DNA from: CAIYRG01 sp964494505
GTDB taxonomy: Bacteria; Pseudomonadota; Alphaproteobacteria; Micropepsales; Micropepsaceae
Length of the DNA stretch: 58,723 bases
Direction of reading: 5' to 3'
Assembly: GCA_964494505.1 (NCBI GenBank)
Contig: CAZBRO010000030.1
Span: 1 to 58,723 of the forward strand
The position numbers and the translations under genes were made by a program. The notes below the pieces were generated by a model, which saw nothing but the letters and a program-made list of their open reading frames with translations, searched no databases and was not told the origin of the DNA. Positions 24,897 to 33,087 of this stretch are shown here, one piece after another. The stretch's first letter is position 1, and every line of letters begins with the position of its first letter.

Positions 24897-25808
24897 TCAG
24901 CGCCCGTACCAGTCTAGCACACGGAGCGCCCGCAGCGTGTTCCAGCGGCTCGCCCTGCCGACGCCTGGCTCCATGTCGAAGGGGACCCGGTCGGCGTGAA
25001 TGCCGTTGAGCGGCCAGCGCCCGTTCTGGTGCCGCCTCTGCTCCACCACGTCGACCGCCTCGGCCATCCGCTCGTCGGGCTCGACGCCGGCGCTCCTGAA
25101 ATAATCCAGCCCCCGCAGCACGTCGTAGTGCCACGTGATGGGAAGCGAGAAGCGCATCCAGCGGCGGTCGACCACCTCGCCCGATGTCAGCGACCGGAAC
25201 ATGCGGCGCTCCAGAAGATAATCCTGTGCCCGGGCGCGGGCGTGCGTCACGGCGGCCGCGGCGCCCTTCGCTTTCTCGTATTCGAGGAGCCCTTCCAGGA
25301 CGCAGATCGTGGAGTGGAACGAGGATCGTTTGCTCCGGGGCGCCTCGCAGTTCCAACCGCCATCCTGGAGCTGTTCGTCCAGCAGGCGATCGGCCAGCCG
25401 GTCGCTGGCCTCACCGAAATACGCGCCCGCCGCCAGAATCCTCCCGTTGATACAGGCCTCCGTCTCTCCGTCGAAATAGGGCCGCCCGTCGAGTTGCCAC
25501 CAGGTGATGCGGTCGCGCACAAGGCCAATCGCTCTGCGGACGGTCTCACCCTCGGGATCGGCGCCCAGATCCTTCAACAAAGCGAGGGCCGAGACGGTGG
25601 TCATCCAGCCCTCGTCATCGTCTGCGCCCCACTGGCCGCCTTGCGCCTGAAGGCCGAGGAGCCGGGCGCCATAACCCTCCGAAGCCACGCGCGCGCGCTC
25701 GGCCGCGACCGCTTCGCCGGGCTCATCGGTCAGGTCGCGCATGACCTGCCACCGGATCGCGGGATCGGAATCGAGCAACCACTTCAAAATCGCTCTACGG
25801 CTCGCCAT
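24897..25808 (-). CDS. Terpenoid-cyclase-fold protein, function unknown
   Basis: The 303-residue protein has repeated helical pairs of the alpha-alpha toroid type found in squalene cyclases and prenyltransferase beta subunits: GARLLGLQAQGGQWGADDD, RLLDEQLQDGGWNCEA and VEQRRHQNGRWPLNG are QW-like repeats. It is much shorter than a true squalene cyclase (about 630 residues), I see no DXDD motif, and it lacks a signal peptide. It is therefore annotated only by fold. ATG 25808 (MASRRAILKWLLDSDP) is the natural start. It is divergent from the NosR-like gene. Confidence 0.7.
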   Translation of the reverse strand: MASRRAILKWLLDSDPAIRWQVMRDLTDEPGEAVAAERARVASEGYGARLLGLQAQGGQWGADDDEGWMTTVSALALLKDLGADPEGETVRRAIGLVRDRITWWQLDGRPYFDGETEACINGRILAAGAYFGEASDRLADRLLDEQLQDGGWNCEAPRSKRSSFHSTICVLEGLLEYEKAKGAAAAVTHARARAQDYLLERRMFRSLTSGEVVDRRWMRFSLPITWHYDVLRGLDYFRSAGVEPDERMAEAVDVVEQRRHQNGRWPLNGIHADRVPFDMEPGVGRASRWNTLRALRVLDWYGR

Positions 25809-25945
25809 GCCTCGCTCTCCGCTCACGGCCGGAGACGCCCTTGTCGCGTCACCGGGCTTTCGGCGAATTTTGGACGAGCGCGTCTCGATGACAAGAGGTG
25901 TCGTTCGGCGGTGTCCGGCGCACCCGGCGGGAACCGGCGACCCCG

Positions 25946-25974
25946 TCTTTGTGCGGCGTATTTCCTGGTATAGT
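25946..25974 (+). promoter_or_regulatory. Possible promoter of the NosR-like operon
   Basis: TATAGT at 25969-25974 is a good -10 box. The best spaced upstream hexamer is TCTTTG (25946-25951, 17-bp spacing), a weak -35. It sits in the 223-nt divergent gap, about 60 nt before the start at 26032. Only suggestive. Confidence 0.3.
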
Positions 25975-26031
25975 CGCGATCCTCGGCATGAATTGAATGC
26001 TGAACCCTCTATCTGTATCTGCGCCGTATCG

Positions 26032-28230
26032 ATGCATTTCCAGGGCTCATTAGAATGGGTGCGCGGCGTCTGCATCGCGTTGATAGCGCTCGTCATTGCC
26101 TCACCTGCCATTGCCGAACGGGGCAAGCTGCGCGAACGGCTTACGCCTGCGGTCATGGCGGTGGTCTATCCTGGCGCGGGGCGTTACGGGCCGGAGGAAG
26201 GCTCGCCGCCCGCGGTTCCCATCTATAAGGGCGACAAGATTGCCGGCTACGTTTTTTCCACCGTAGATGTCATCGGCTCGCGCGGCTATTCGGGGACGCC
26301 GTTTGACGTGATCGGCGGCGTGGATCTTCAAGGGCGCATCACCGGGGCCAAGGTGGTGTTTCATACCGAGCCTATTATCGTGGAAGACCCCGCGCGCCAG
26401 CGCGAACTCGATGCCTTTCTCGCCCGGGAAGCCGGCAGATCGCTCACCGGGGGCGGCAACGCGGCGCCACCGGATTATGTCGCCGGAGCAACCATCAGCT
26501 CCCGCGCCATGCACGCTGCCGTCCTGGCCGCGGCGCGGCTGGTGCTGCGGGCGCGCCTCACGCGGTCCCCTGTGGGGGTTTCGGGTGCCGCTCCTGCTTC
26601 GGGGACTTCGGCAAATGTTCCGGCCGCTCCCACGGTCGATCTCGACACTTACAGCGTCAGGTCGTTGGACGATCTCATTGCTGCGGGCGCCGTGGTGCAG
26701 CGGCGGGTGACCTCGGGCGATGTTGCGGCGGCCCTTGCCAATCAAGGTGCGTCAGGAGCCAAGCTCGACTGGCCGCTCGGCAAGGACGGCGATCTTTACA
26801 TCGAATTCCTGACGGCGCTGGTCACGCCCACCGCCATAGGCGGAAACCTGCTCGGCGTGGTCGCACTCGAAGAATACAAGAGCCAGCTACCGAAGGGCGC
26901 CGAGGCGATCATCGTCGCCTCTCGCGGTCCTTATGATTTCTTCGGCACGAAATATGTTCAGGCGTCCGAGGGCAATCGCTTCGATCGCATGCGCATAATT
27001 CAAGGCGGGAGAATGTTCAACTTCGTCCAAAGCGACTACACTTATGCCGTGCCGATGCCGGAATATCAGTTCGCCGGACTGTTCGCATTGCCCGTCAATT
27101 CGGGCTTCGACCCCAAAAAGCCGTGGCGGCTGGAAATTTTGGTCAATGGCGCCGGCAAGCCGCCGGTGACGGTCGCGTTCGGGGCCGATTACAAACTGCC
27201 CGAGAGTTTGCCCAACATCGCAGCACCCGCAGCGGCCGCGCCCGCGGCCGATTCGAACGTGCAGGTATCCTCTGCGCTTGGGCAGCCGGATTTGGATTTG
27301 GATCAGCCGCCCGTCCCCGCCTGGGTCGAGGCCTGGAGCGACGCCAAGCTGAACATCGCGATTCTATCGGTGCTCCTGTCGGTGCTCACCCTGATCTTCA
27401 TATTCCAGGCGGCATTGGCGCGCTTTCGGATTGCACATCGGCTCGTGCGCACGGGATTTTTGCTGGTTGTCCTGGTCTGGCTCGGCTGGATTGCCGGCGT
27501 GCAGCTCTCGATCGTCAATGTGATGAATTATGTGAAGGCCCCGTTCGATCGCCTCGATATCGGTTTCTATCTTGCCGAGCCGCTGATGGTCATTGTCGCC
27601 TGCTACACGCTCATCTCGCTGCTGTTGATCGGGCGCGGCGTGTTCTGCGGTTGGCTGTGTCCGTTCGGGGCGCTGCAGGAACTGCTTGGTCAATTGGCCC
27701 GCGCGCTCGGCGTGCCGCAATACAATCCTCCGGCCGCACTGGAGAAGCGCCTATGGATGGTCAAATATGTCGCCGCCGCTGCGGTGCTGGCGCTGGTGTT
27801 GTCGGGGATCGATTCGGCGCAAGCTACGACCGAGCTGGAGCCGTTCAAGACGGCGATCACCTCGAAATTCGTCCGCGCCTGGCCCTTTGTGATTTATGCC
27901 GGTGTGTTATTGGGCATCGGTCTGTTTTCGGAGCGCGCCTATTGCCGCTTCCTGTGTCCGCTCGGGGGTGTGCTGGCTGCTCTCGACCGGCTGCATCTGC
28001 TCAATCTGCTCAAGCGCCGCCCGGAATGCGGCAGTCCCTGCCGTTTGTGCGAGCGCGCCTGTCCGGTTCGGGCGATCGAACCGACGGGCAAAATCGTCAC
28101 CGCCGAGTGCTTTCAGTGCCTCGATTGCCAGGTCGAATATTATGACGACAAGCGCTGTCCGCCGCTGGTGCAGGCGGCCAAGCTGCGCAACAGCGCAAGA
28201 CGCGCTGCCGCAATGGTGAAAAATGCTTGA
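26032..28230 (+). CDS. NosR/NirI-like flavin and iron-sulfur membrane protein
   Basis: The 732-residue protein has a signal peptide (MHFQGSLEWVRGVCIALIAL-) and a periplasmic FMN-binding domain with the flavinylation motif DYVAGATISS (ApbE consensus D-x-x-[ST/A]-G-A-[ST]). About five membrane helices follow, then NapH/NosR-type motifs FCGWLCPFGALQE and YCRFLCPLGGV. Two ferredoxin-like clusters end the protein: CGSPCRLCERACPV and CFQCLDCQVEYYDDKRCP. NosR relays electrons through the membrane to periplasmic N2O reductase, but no nos or nir genes lie here. ATG 26032 was chosen because it directly precedes the signal peptide. apbE overlaps its 3' end. Confidence 0.85.
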   Translation: MHFQGSLEWVRGVCIALIALVIASPAIAERGKLRERLTPAVMAVVYPGAGRYGPEEGSPPAVPIYKGDKIAGYVFSTVDVIGSRGYSGTPFDVIGGVDLQGRITGAKVVFHTEPIIVEDPARQRELDAFLAREAGRSLTGGGNAAPPDYVAGATISSRAMHAAVLAAARLVLRARLTRSPVGVSGAAPASGTSANVPAAPTVDLDTYSVRSLDDLIAAGAVVQRRVTSGDVAAALANQGASGAKLDWPLGKDGDLYIEFLTALVTPTAIGGNLLGVVALEEYKSQLPKGAEAIIVASRGPYDFFGTKYVQASEGNRFDRMRIIQGGRMFNFVQSDYTYAVPMPEYQFAGLFALPVNSGFDPKKPWRLEILVNGAGKPPVTVAFGADYKLPESLPNIAAPAAAAPAADSNVQVSSALGQPDLDLDQPPVPAWVEAWSDAKLNIAILSVLLSVLTLIFIFQAALARFRIAHRLVRTGFLLVVLVWLGWIAGVQLSIVNVMNYVKAPFDRLDIGFYLAEPLMVIVACYTLISLLLIGRGVFCGWLCPFGALQELLGQLARALGVPQYNPPAALEKRLWMVKYVAAAAVLALVLSGIDSAQATTELEPFKTAITSKFVRAWPFVIYAGVLLGIGLFSERAYCRFLCPLGGVLAALDRLHLLNLLKRRPECGSPCRLCERACPVRAIEPTGKIVTAECFQCLDCQVEYYDDKRCPPLVQAAKLRNSARRAAAMVKNA

Positions 28231-29260
28231 CGCAGCGGCACCCGATACCCGTCCGACGCGCCGGCGCGTGTTGCGCATCGTTGCGGCCGTTGCAGGCCTG
28301 CCATTGATGATCGCAGGCGTTCGCGCCGCCGCGCCCAAGGGTCAGCTCTTCACTTGGCAGGGCGAAGTGCTTGGGGCGGTGTCGGAGCTCGCTTTGTGGC
28401 ACACCGATGCCGCGTTCGCGCGAGCGACGATCCTCAAGGTTCGCCTTGAAATCGAACGCTTGGAAAAGATTTTCAGCCTCTATCGGCCGGAGAGCGAAAT
28501 TGTTCGCCTCAACAAGGACGGCAAGCTGACCAGGCCGTCGCCCGATCTGCGGGCTCTCATCGAGGAAAGCCAGCGCCTTGGCGAATTGAGCGCCGGTGCC
28601 TTCGATATTTCCGTACAACCCCTGTGGCGGCTTTATGAGGCCCATTTCTGGTCGCATACCGACGCCGGGGCGGATATCGGGACCAAAGCGCGCGACCTTG
28701 CACACGCCCTCGTGGATTTCCGCCAGATCGACAGCGGCCCGGCCGCAATTGGGTTCGCCCGCGCCGGCATGGCCATTACGCTAAACGGCATCGCCCAGGG
28801 CTACATTACCGACGCCATAGCCGGCATGCTGCGCAATGAGGGCTTTGAGAGCGCTGTCGTCGATCTGGGCGAATTCCGCACCCTTGGCCGCCGCCCCGAT
28901 GGGCGCGCCTTTCGGATTGGGATCCGCGATGGCAGGACCACCGACGGCGTCGCTCGCACGGTCGAACTCGAGGACATGGCGCTGGCTGTATCCGGTGGCT
29001 ACGGGACGACATTCGAGCCGACTGGCCGCTTTCACCATATTTTCGATCCCCACACCGGTGCGAGCGCCAACAGGCTTGTCGACGTGGCGGTGATCGGCCC
29101 GAGGGCGACGGCCGCGGATGGGCTTGCAACCGCCATCTGTGTCGCCGGCGAGTCGCGCGCGCCGGCGCTGCTTGCGGCATATCCGGACATGCGGGCGATC
29201 CTGACACGCTTGGACGGGACGTCGGTGACGCTCACGGCCAAGAGGCCTGTCACGGCATAA
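28223..29260 (+). CDS. apbE: ApbE-type FAD:protein FMN transferase
   Basis: ApbE attaches FMN covalently to a Thr/Ser of exported flavoproteins. The 345-residue product has a twin-arginine-like leader (RRRVLRIVAAVAGLPLMIAG), the nucleotide-binding segment LNGIAQGYITDAI (family: GGIAKGYAVD) and FHHIFDPHTGASA (family: HIIDPRTG). The N-terminal half carries the FSLYRPESEIVRLN block. ATG 28223 overlaps the NosR-like stop by 8 nt, implying coupling, and the most obvious target is the AGAT motif of that protein. Confidence 0.92.
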   Translation: MLDAAAPDTRPTRRRVLRIVAAVAGLPLMIAGVRAAAPKGQLFTWQGEVLGAVSELALWHTDAAFARATILKVRLEIERLEKIFSLYRPESEIVRLNKDGKLTRPSPDLRALIEESQRLGELSAGAFDISVQPLWRLYEAHFWSHTDAGADIGTKARDLAHALVDFRQIDSGPAAIGFARAGMAITLNGIAQGYITDAIAGMLRNEGFESAVVDLGEFRTLGRRPDGRAFRIGIRDGRTTDGVARTVELEDMALAVSGGYGTTFEPTGRFHHIFDPHTGASANRLVDVAVIGPRATAADGLATAICVAGESRAPALLAAYPDMRAILTRLDGTSVTLTAKRPVTA

Positions 29261-29456
29261 GCCGGGAATCGGCCCTAAATTTCCTGTCCGGCCACGGACT
29301 GAACCTGACGAAACCTTGGATCGTGTTATCGTATGGGCGGGCGGCAACAGCCCGACACGCAGATCTCGCCGCTAGGGGGCCGGCGAGGAGAGAGTCGAGA
29401 AGGATTACGGGAAAAAAGCCTACAAAACCCGCGGGAGCCAATTGGGGGGATTTTCC

Positions 29457-30872
29457 ATGCACGTCATTCCTCAGTCCTGGTCGCATTTGCACATACTCAT
29501 AAGCGTTTTTCCGTCCATCGGACTTGTGATCGTGCTCGGTTTTTACATCGCCGGAATTCGAGCCGGCAATGACTTCACCCGGCGGACCTGTCTCGCCTTG
29601 ATCGGCTTGTTGGCCTTGCTGTCCATCCCGATCTTTGTCAGCGGCATGGGATCGATGGCGGATTTGTCCGGGAACCCCAGGTTTTCCAAGGACGCCATCA
29701 ACAAGCATTATCTCTGGGGGGCGGTGGCGCTTTCGGTTCTTGTGACTGCGGGTGCGGCCGCCACGTTCGAGTTGTGGCGATCCTGGCGCGTCCGCCGTCC
29801 GTCCGGCGATCCGTTCCATCTGGTGCTGAGCCTGGCGATCGCCGCTCTCGGATTCACAATTTTTGCCGACGAGTTCGGATGGGAAATCAATCACCGGGAA
29901 CTGGAATCGGTCATCTCGATTGCGGACGTTTCCACGCCGCAGGCCTGGTCGCATGTCCATATCATCCTGAACCATGTCCCGACGGCCGGATGGGTATTCG
30001 CAATGGCCTTTTTTGTTGTCGCGCTCGTCGCGAACAATGAAGTCCTGAAGCGCGGCAGCCTCACCCTCTTTGTCGTATGCAGCGTCATTGGCGTGCCCAC
30101 CTATGTTGCGGGGACCGCAGCGATGTGGGCCCTGACGCAGCCTCCGATCCCCGACCTCCCAATATCCAAAGCCATGATCAACGCCCATCGCGACATGGCG
30201 TTATGGACCTTGTTCGGACTGGCGTTCACCGGCTCCGCCGCGTGGATCGAGCTGTGGCGGTCCCGCTATCGCGGACGCTTCTCGCAACGTTCGCTTTATT
30301 TGGTGCTGCTGTTCGCCTTTGTCACGCTGGGCATCATGACCGAAACCGGGCACCGCGGGGGGCTTATCAATCACCCCGAAATCCGCTTGGCGACGGACAT
30401 ATTGCCGACCGACGATAACGCCGGCATCTCCACCACCCTTGAAACGACGATGAAGGAGATGGCCTGGTTTGCATCCTGGCAAACCGTGCATTTCTTTGGC
30501 TACTGCTTGATCTTCGGGGCGGCATTCGCGGCTGCGCTGCGTGTTCTGGGCTTCTGGAAGTCGGTGCCGTTTGCCGCCATGCACCAGCTGCTGGTGCTCG
30601 GATTTCTGGGCGTGCTGATGAATGTCGTCAGCGGAATGCTCATGATGCTTTCCGACAGTTACCGTTACGTCGTGGGCGATGTCGGGTTCGCGCCGAAGAT
30701 CGCTCTCATCATGATCGGCGCAATCGCGGTAGTGTACTTCTCGCTGTCAGACCGGCTTTGGAACGTCAAGGCCGGAGAAGACGCGCCGGCAGCCGCCAAA
30801 TGGGTCGCCGCAGTGGTGCTGCTGGCGTGGGGCGGGGTCATCGTCTTCGGCCGGTTGTTGCCCTATCTCTGA
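29457..30872 (+). CDS. Polytopic membrane protein with repeated His-bearing units
   Basis: The 471-residue protein has about 11-12 membrane helices and no family I can name with certainty. Two similar units are visible: WSHLHILISVFPSIGLVIVL at residues 8-27 and WSHVHIILNHVPTAGWVFAM near 165-184. Each is followed by a helix pair ending VSGMGSM or VAGTAAM. A third segment begins WQTVHFFGYCLIFGAAFAAA. Histidines at equivalent helix positions could ligate b-type haem, making an electron-carrying partner for the NosR-like protein; this is inference. ATG 29457 has GGGGGGA 7 nt upstream. A 196-nt gap separates it from apbE. Confidence 0.6.
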   Translation: MHVIPQSWSHLHILISVFPSIGLVIVLGFYIAGIRAGNDFTRRTCLALIGLLALLSIPIFVSGMGSMADLSGNPRFSKDAINKHYLWGAVALSVLVTAGAAATFELWRSWRVRRPSGDPFHLVLSLAIAALGFTIFADEFGWEINHRELESVISIADVSTPQAWSHVHIILNHVPTAGWVFAMAFFVVALVANNEVLKRGSLTLFVVCSVIGVPTYVAGTAAMWALTQPPIPDLPISKAMINAHRDMALWTLFGLAFTGSAAWIELWRSRYRGRFSQRSLYLVLLFAFVTLGIMTETGHRGGLINHPEIRLATDILPTDDNAGISTTLETTMKEMAWFASWQTVHFFGYCLIFGAAFAAALRVLGFWKSVPFAAMHQLLVLGFLGVLMNVVSGMLMMLSDSYRYVVGDVGFAPKIALIMIGAIAVVYFSLSDRLWNVKAGEDAPAAAKWVAAVVLLAWGGVIVFGRLLPYL

Positions 30873-30917
30873 TCGGGCGAGCGCTTCATGGACACCACAG
30901 CCAAGGGGGATTGAGCA

Positions 30918-31394
30918 GTGCTTGAATGGCTGGAAAATACGCAGCTTTCCGCTTTGATCCGAAACGAATTATGGGGTTGGCCGCTCGCCTTGACGCTTCA
31001 CGCCCTGGGGACGGCGCTTATCATCGGTTTCATCTTGATCATCGGTCTGCGGCTCTTTGGATTGTTCAAGCTCTTTCCCTATACCTCGCTCAAGCGGCTG
31101 TTTCCCGTCATCTGGGTCGCGCTGGTGTTGCAACTTCTCAGCGGCTTCCTCCTGTGGATGACCAAGCCGACACAATATGTCGCCGACGGCGGCTTCGTGC
31201 TGAAGTTCCTCCTGGTCGTCGTTGGAACGATCCTGACGCTGTCCTTCTACGGAACGATCATGCGAGAGGCTGCCTCATGGGAAGCAAAAGGGTCGGCCTC
31301 CTCGCGAGGCGTTAAATTTGTCGCCGCTACGGTTTTGGTATGGTGCGGCGTACTTGTTGCGAGCCGGCTGATCGCCCATTTGGGGGCCATCTGA
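30918..31394 (+). CDS. Four-helix membrane protein, DUF6644-like
   Basis: The 158-residue protein has four membrane helices. Its start, WPLALTLHALGTALIIGFIL, contains a His in helix 1 and resembles the third unit of the preceding protein (HFFGYCLIFGAAF), so the two are probably related pieces of one complex. The start is GTG 30918 with AAGGGGGA upstream. I recall similar proteins as DUF6644, but this is from memory. It ends the plus-strand group 45 nt after the larger membrane gene. Confidence 0.55.
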   Translation: MLEWLENTQLSALIRNELWGWPLALTLHALGTALIIGFILIIGLRLFGLFKLFPYTSLKRLFPVIWVALVLQLLSGFLLWMTKPTQYVADGGFVLKFLLVVVGTILTLSFYGTIMREAASWEAKGSASSRGVKFVAATVLVWCGVLVASRLIAHLGAI

Positions 31395-31406
31395 CCGATA
31401 CGAAAA

Positions 31407-31436
31407 CGGCCTGCCGGAACAATCCCCGGCAGGCCG
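31407..31436 (-). terminator. Intrinsic terminator between convergent operons
   Basis: Perfect 11-bp arms CGGCCTGCCGG (31407-31417) and CCGGCAGGCCG (31426-31436) with an 8-nt loop. Read on the minus strand the stem is followed by TTTTCG, so it mainly ends the ankyrin-protein transcript. On plus, no T-run follows, but the stem could still slow RNA polymerase leaving the NosR-like operon. Confidence 0.8.
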
Positions 31437-31471
31437 CCATGTCGTCAGTTCTCTACGCCCTGGGGCAGAAC

Positions 31472-33004
31472 CTATTTTCCGGCAGAGACATCGTCCCCGG
31501 AACGCTGAAGGACGACCACGACGCCGGATTTGGCGAGCGGGGTGGCGCCCAATTTCAGGAGAAGCTCGGCCGTCTCCTTGCGGAATCTGCGCGGGATCTG
31601 AAGCCGCCGGGCGCCGATATCCTTGGTCAGGACGGACATGGAAATGCTCAAGGGCGTCTGACCGAACTTGTCCATCTGATCGATTTTCGCGCCCTTGCTG
31701 ACCAGGAATTCGATTTCGTCGTTCAATCCCTGATAGGCGGCAGCGTGCAGCGCGGTCCAGCCGAACTGGCCGGCGGTATTCACCTCGGCGCCATGGTCCA
31801 CGAGATACTTCGCGGTCTGGACCACCATCGCCCGCTCCTCGGGCTCTCTTGCTCTCTGTACGTCCGTGCCGGCGCCGGACGCCATGATCAGCGCCGTCGT
31901 GCCGGACTCTGTCGGAATGTTGGGATCGGCTTCCGCTTCGACCAAGGCCTTGATCACGTCGAGATTGTTGACTTCCGCGGCCAGCACGAGCGGCGTGGCG
32001 CCTTGCAGAATGATTTCCGTAACGGTGACGGCGGTGCGCTTCCCGTAGAAAGCGTTGGCGCCGGCTTTGATTTCGGCGGCCGCCTTTGACTTGTCCTGCT
32101 TGATGCGCAGATTTGGATCCGCGCCGTGCTTGAGAAGCGACTTTACGATGGCCAGGACGGCGTCTTTTCTTTCCACGTCGATTCCGTAATCGGAATCCCG
32201 CACGGCCTTATGCAGCGGGGCATAACCGTTCGTATCCACCGCGTTGGGATCGGCCCCGTTGTCGAGCAGCAGGTCTACAGCTTTCGCGTTGCCCATGGCG
32301 CTGGCGATCAGCAAGGGCGTCAACCCCGATTTCGGCTGGGCCTCATTCGGTTTCGCGCCGGCATGAAGCAGAATGCGGCCACTGTCCGCATCGCCTTGCT
32401 GGGCGGCGAACATCAGGGGGGTGAATCCGGATTTTGAAGCGAGCTCCACGTCGGCGCCGTGCTTCACCAGCTCGTCGACGACCGCGGCCTGACGGTCCGA
32501 AAGCGCCCACATGAGGGCTGTTTGTCCGCCCATTTCTTCTTGTGCGTTGGGATTTGCGCCGCCCTTAAGCAAGGCGCGCACCGTCTCGAGGTTTCCCCGC
32601 TTGGACGCCACCATCAGCGGCATCTCGCCCGACATCAGGGGCTTATTGGCATCGGCCCCGGCCGCCAGCAGTTTCACGGCCATTGCCGGATCGGCTTGCT
32701 CCGCGGCCGCGTAAAGCGCCGTTGCACCGAATTCATTGGCCCCCTTCGCATTTGCGCCTGCGTGCAGGAGAAGATCGGCCATCGCCAAATCGTTGCGGGT
32801 GGCAGCCCAGACGAGCGCTGCCGTGCCGTCGGCACTGGCGACATCCTGCTTCGTGCGGCCCTTCAACAAAGTCTGGACGGCGGCACGGTCCCCTTCCTTC
32901 GCGGCAGTCGCCAGCGACATGTCGCTTCCGCCCTGTGCGAGCGCGGCGCCCGCAAGGATCGTCGAGCCCATCAATGCCGCAAGAATCGTTGCTCTCATGT
33001 TCAT
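31472..33004 (-). CDS. Exported ankyrin-repeat protein
   Basis: The 510-residue protein has a signal peptide (MNMRATILAALMGSTILAGA- ending LAQ) followed by about a dozen ankyrin repeats, for example NEFGATALYAAAEQADPAMA, SGFTPLMFAAQQGDADSGRI and NTAGQFGWTALHAAAYQG. Ankyrin stacks are protein-binding scaffolds. Because it is exported and lies in the same direction after the DUF1552 and DUF1592 genes, it probably holds those periplasmic proteins together or guides their assembly. An 83-nt gap with a hairpin separates it from the DUF1552 gene. Binding partners are inferred. Confidence 0.85.
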   Translation of the reverse strand: MNMRATILAALMGSTILAGAALAQGGSDMSLATAAKEGDRAAVQTLLKGRTKQDVASADGTAALVWAATRNDLAMADLLLHAGANAKGANEFGATALYAAAEQADPAMAVKLLAAGADANKPLMSGEMPLMVASKRGNLETVRALLKGGANPNAQEEMGGQTALMWALSDRQAAVVDELVKHGADVELASKSGFTPLMFAAQQGDADSGRILLHAGAKPNEAQPKSGLTPLLIASAMGNAKAVDLLLDNGADPNAVDTNGYAPLHKAVRDSDYGIDVERKDAVLAIVKSLLKHGADPNLRIKQDKSKAAAEIKAGANAFYGKRTAVTVTEIILQGATPLVLAAEVNNLDVIKALVEAEADPNIPTESGTTALIMASGAGTDVQRAREPEERAMVVQTAKYLVDHGAEVNTAGQFGWTALHAAAYQGLNDEIEFLVSKGAKIDQMDKFGQTPLSISMSVLTKDIGARRLQIPRRFRKETAELLLKLGATPLAKSGVVVVLQRSGDDVSAGK

Positions 33005-33046
33005 CGCAATTCTCCCGCTGGACCGTGTTCCGTTCGTATCGAACTG

Positions 33047-33075
33047 CGAAGGGCCCCGTTTCCCGAGGCCCTTCG
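33047..33075 (-). terminator. Hairpin between DUF1552 and ankyrin genes
   Basis: Arms CGAAGGGCC (33047-33055) and GGCCCTTCG (33067-33075) form a 9-bp stem with an 11-nt loop. No U-run follows on the minus strand. It may be a partial terminator or an mRNA-stabilising element that sets the ratio of the ankyrin protein to the upstream products. Confidence 0.5.
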
Positions 33076-33087
33076 TTCAAAGGTCGT

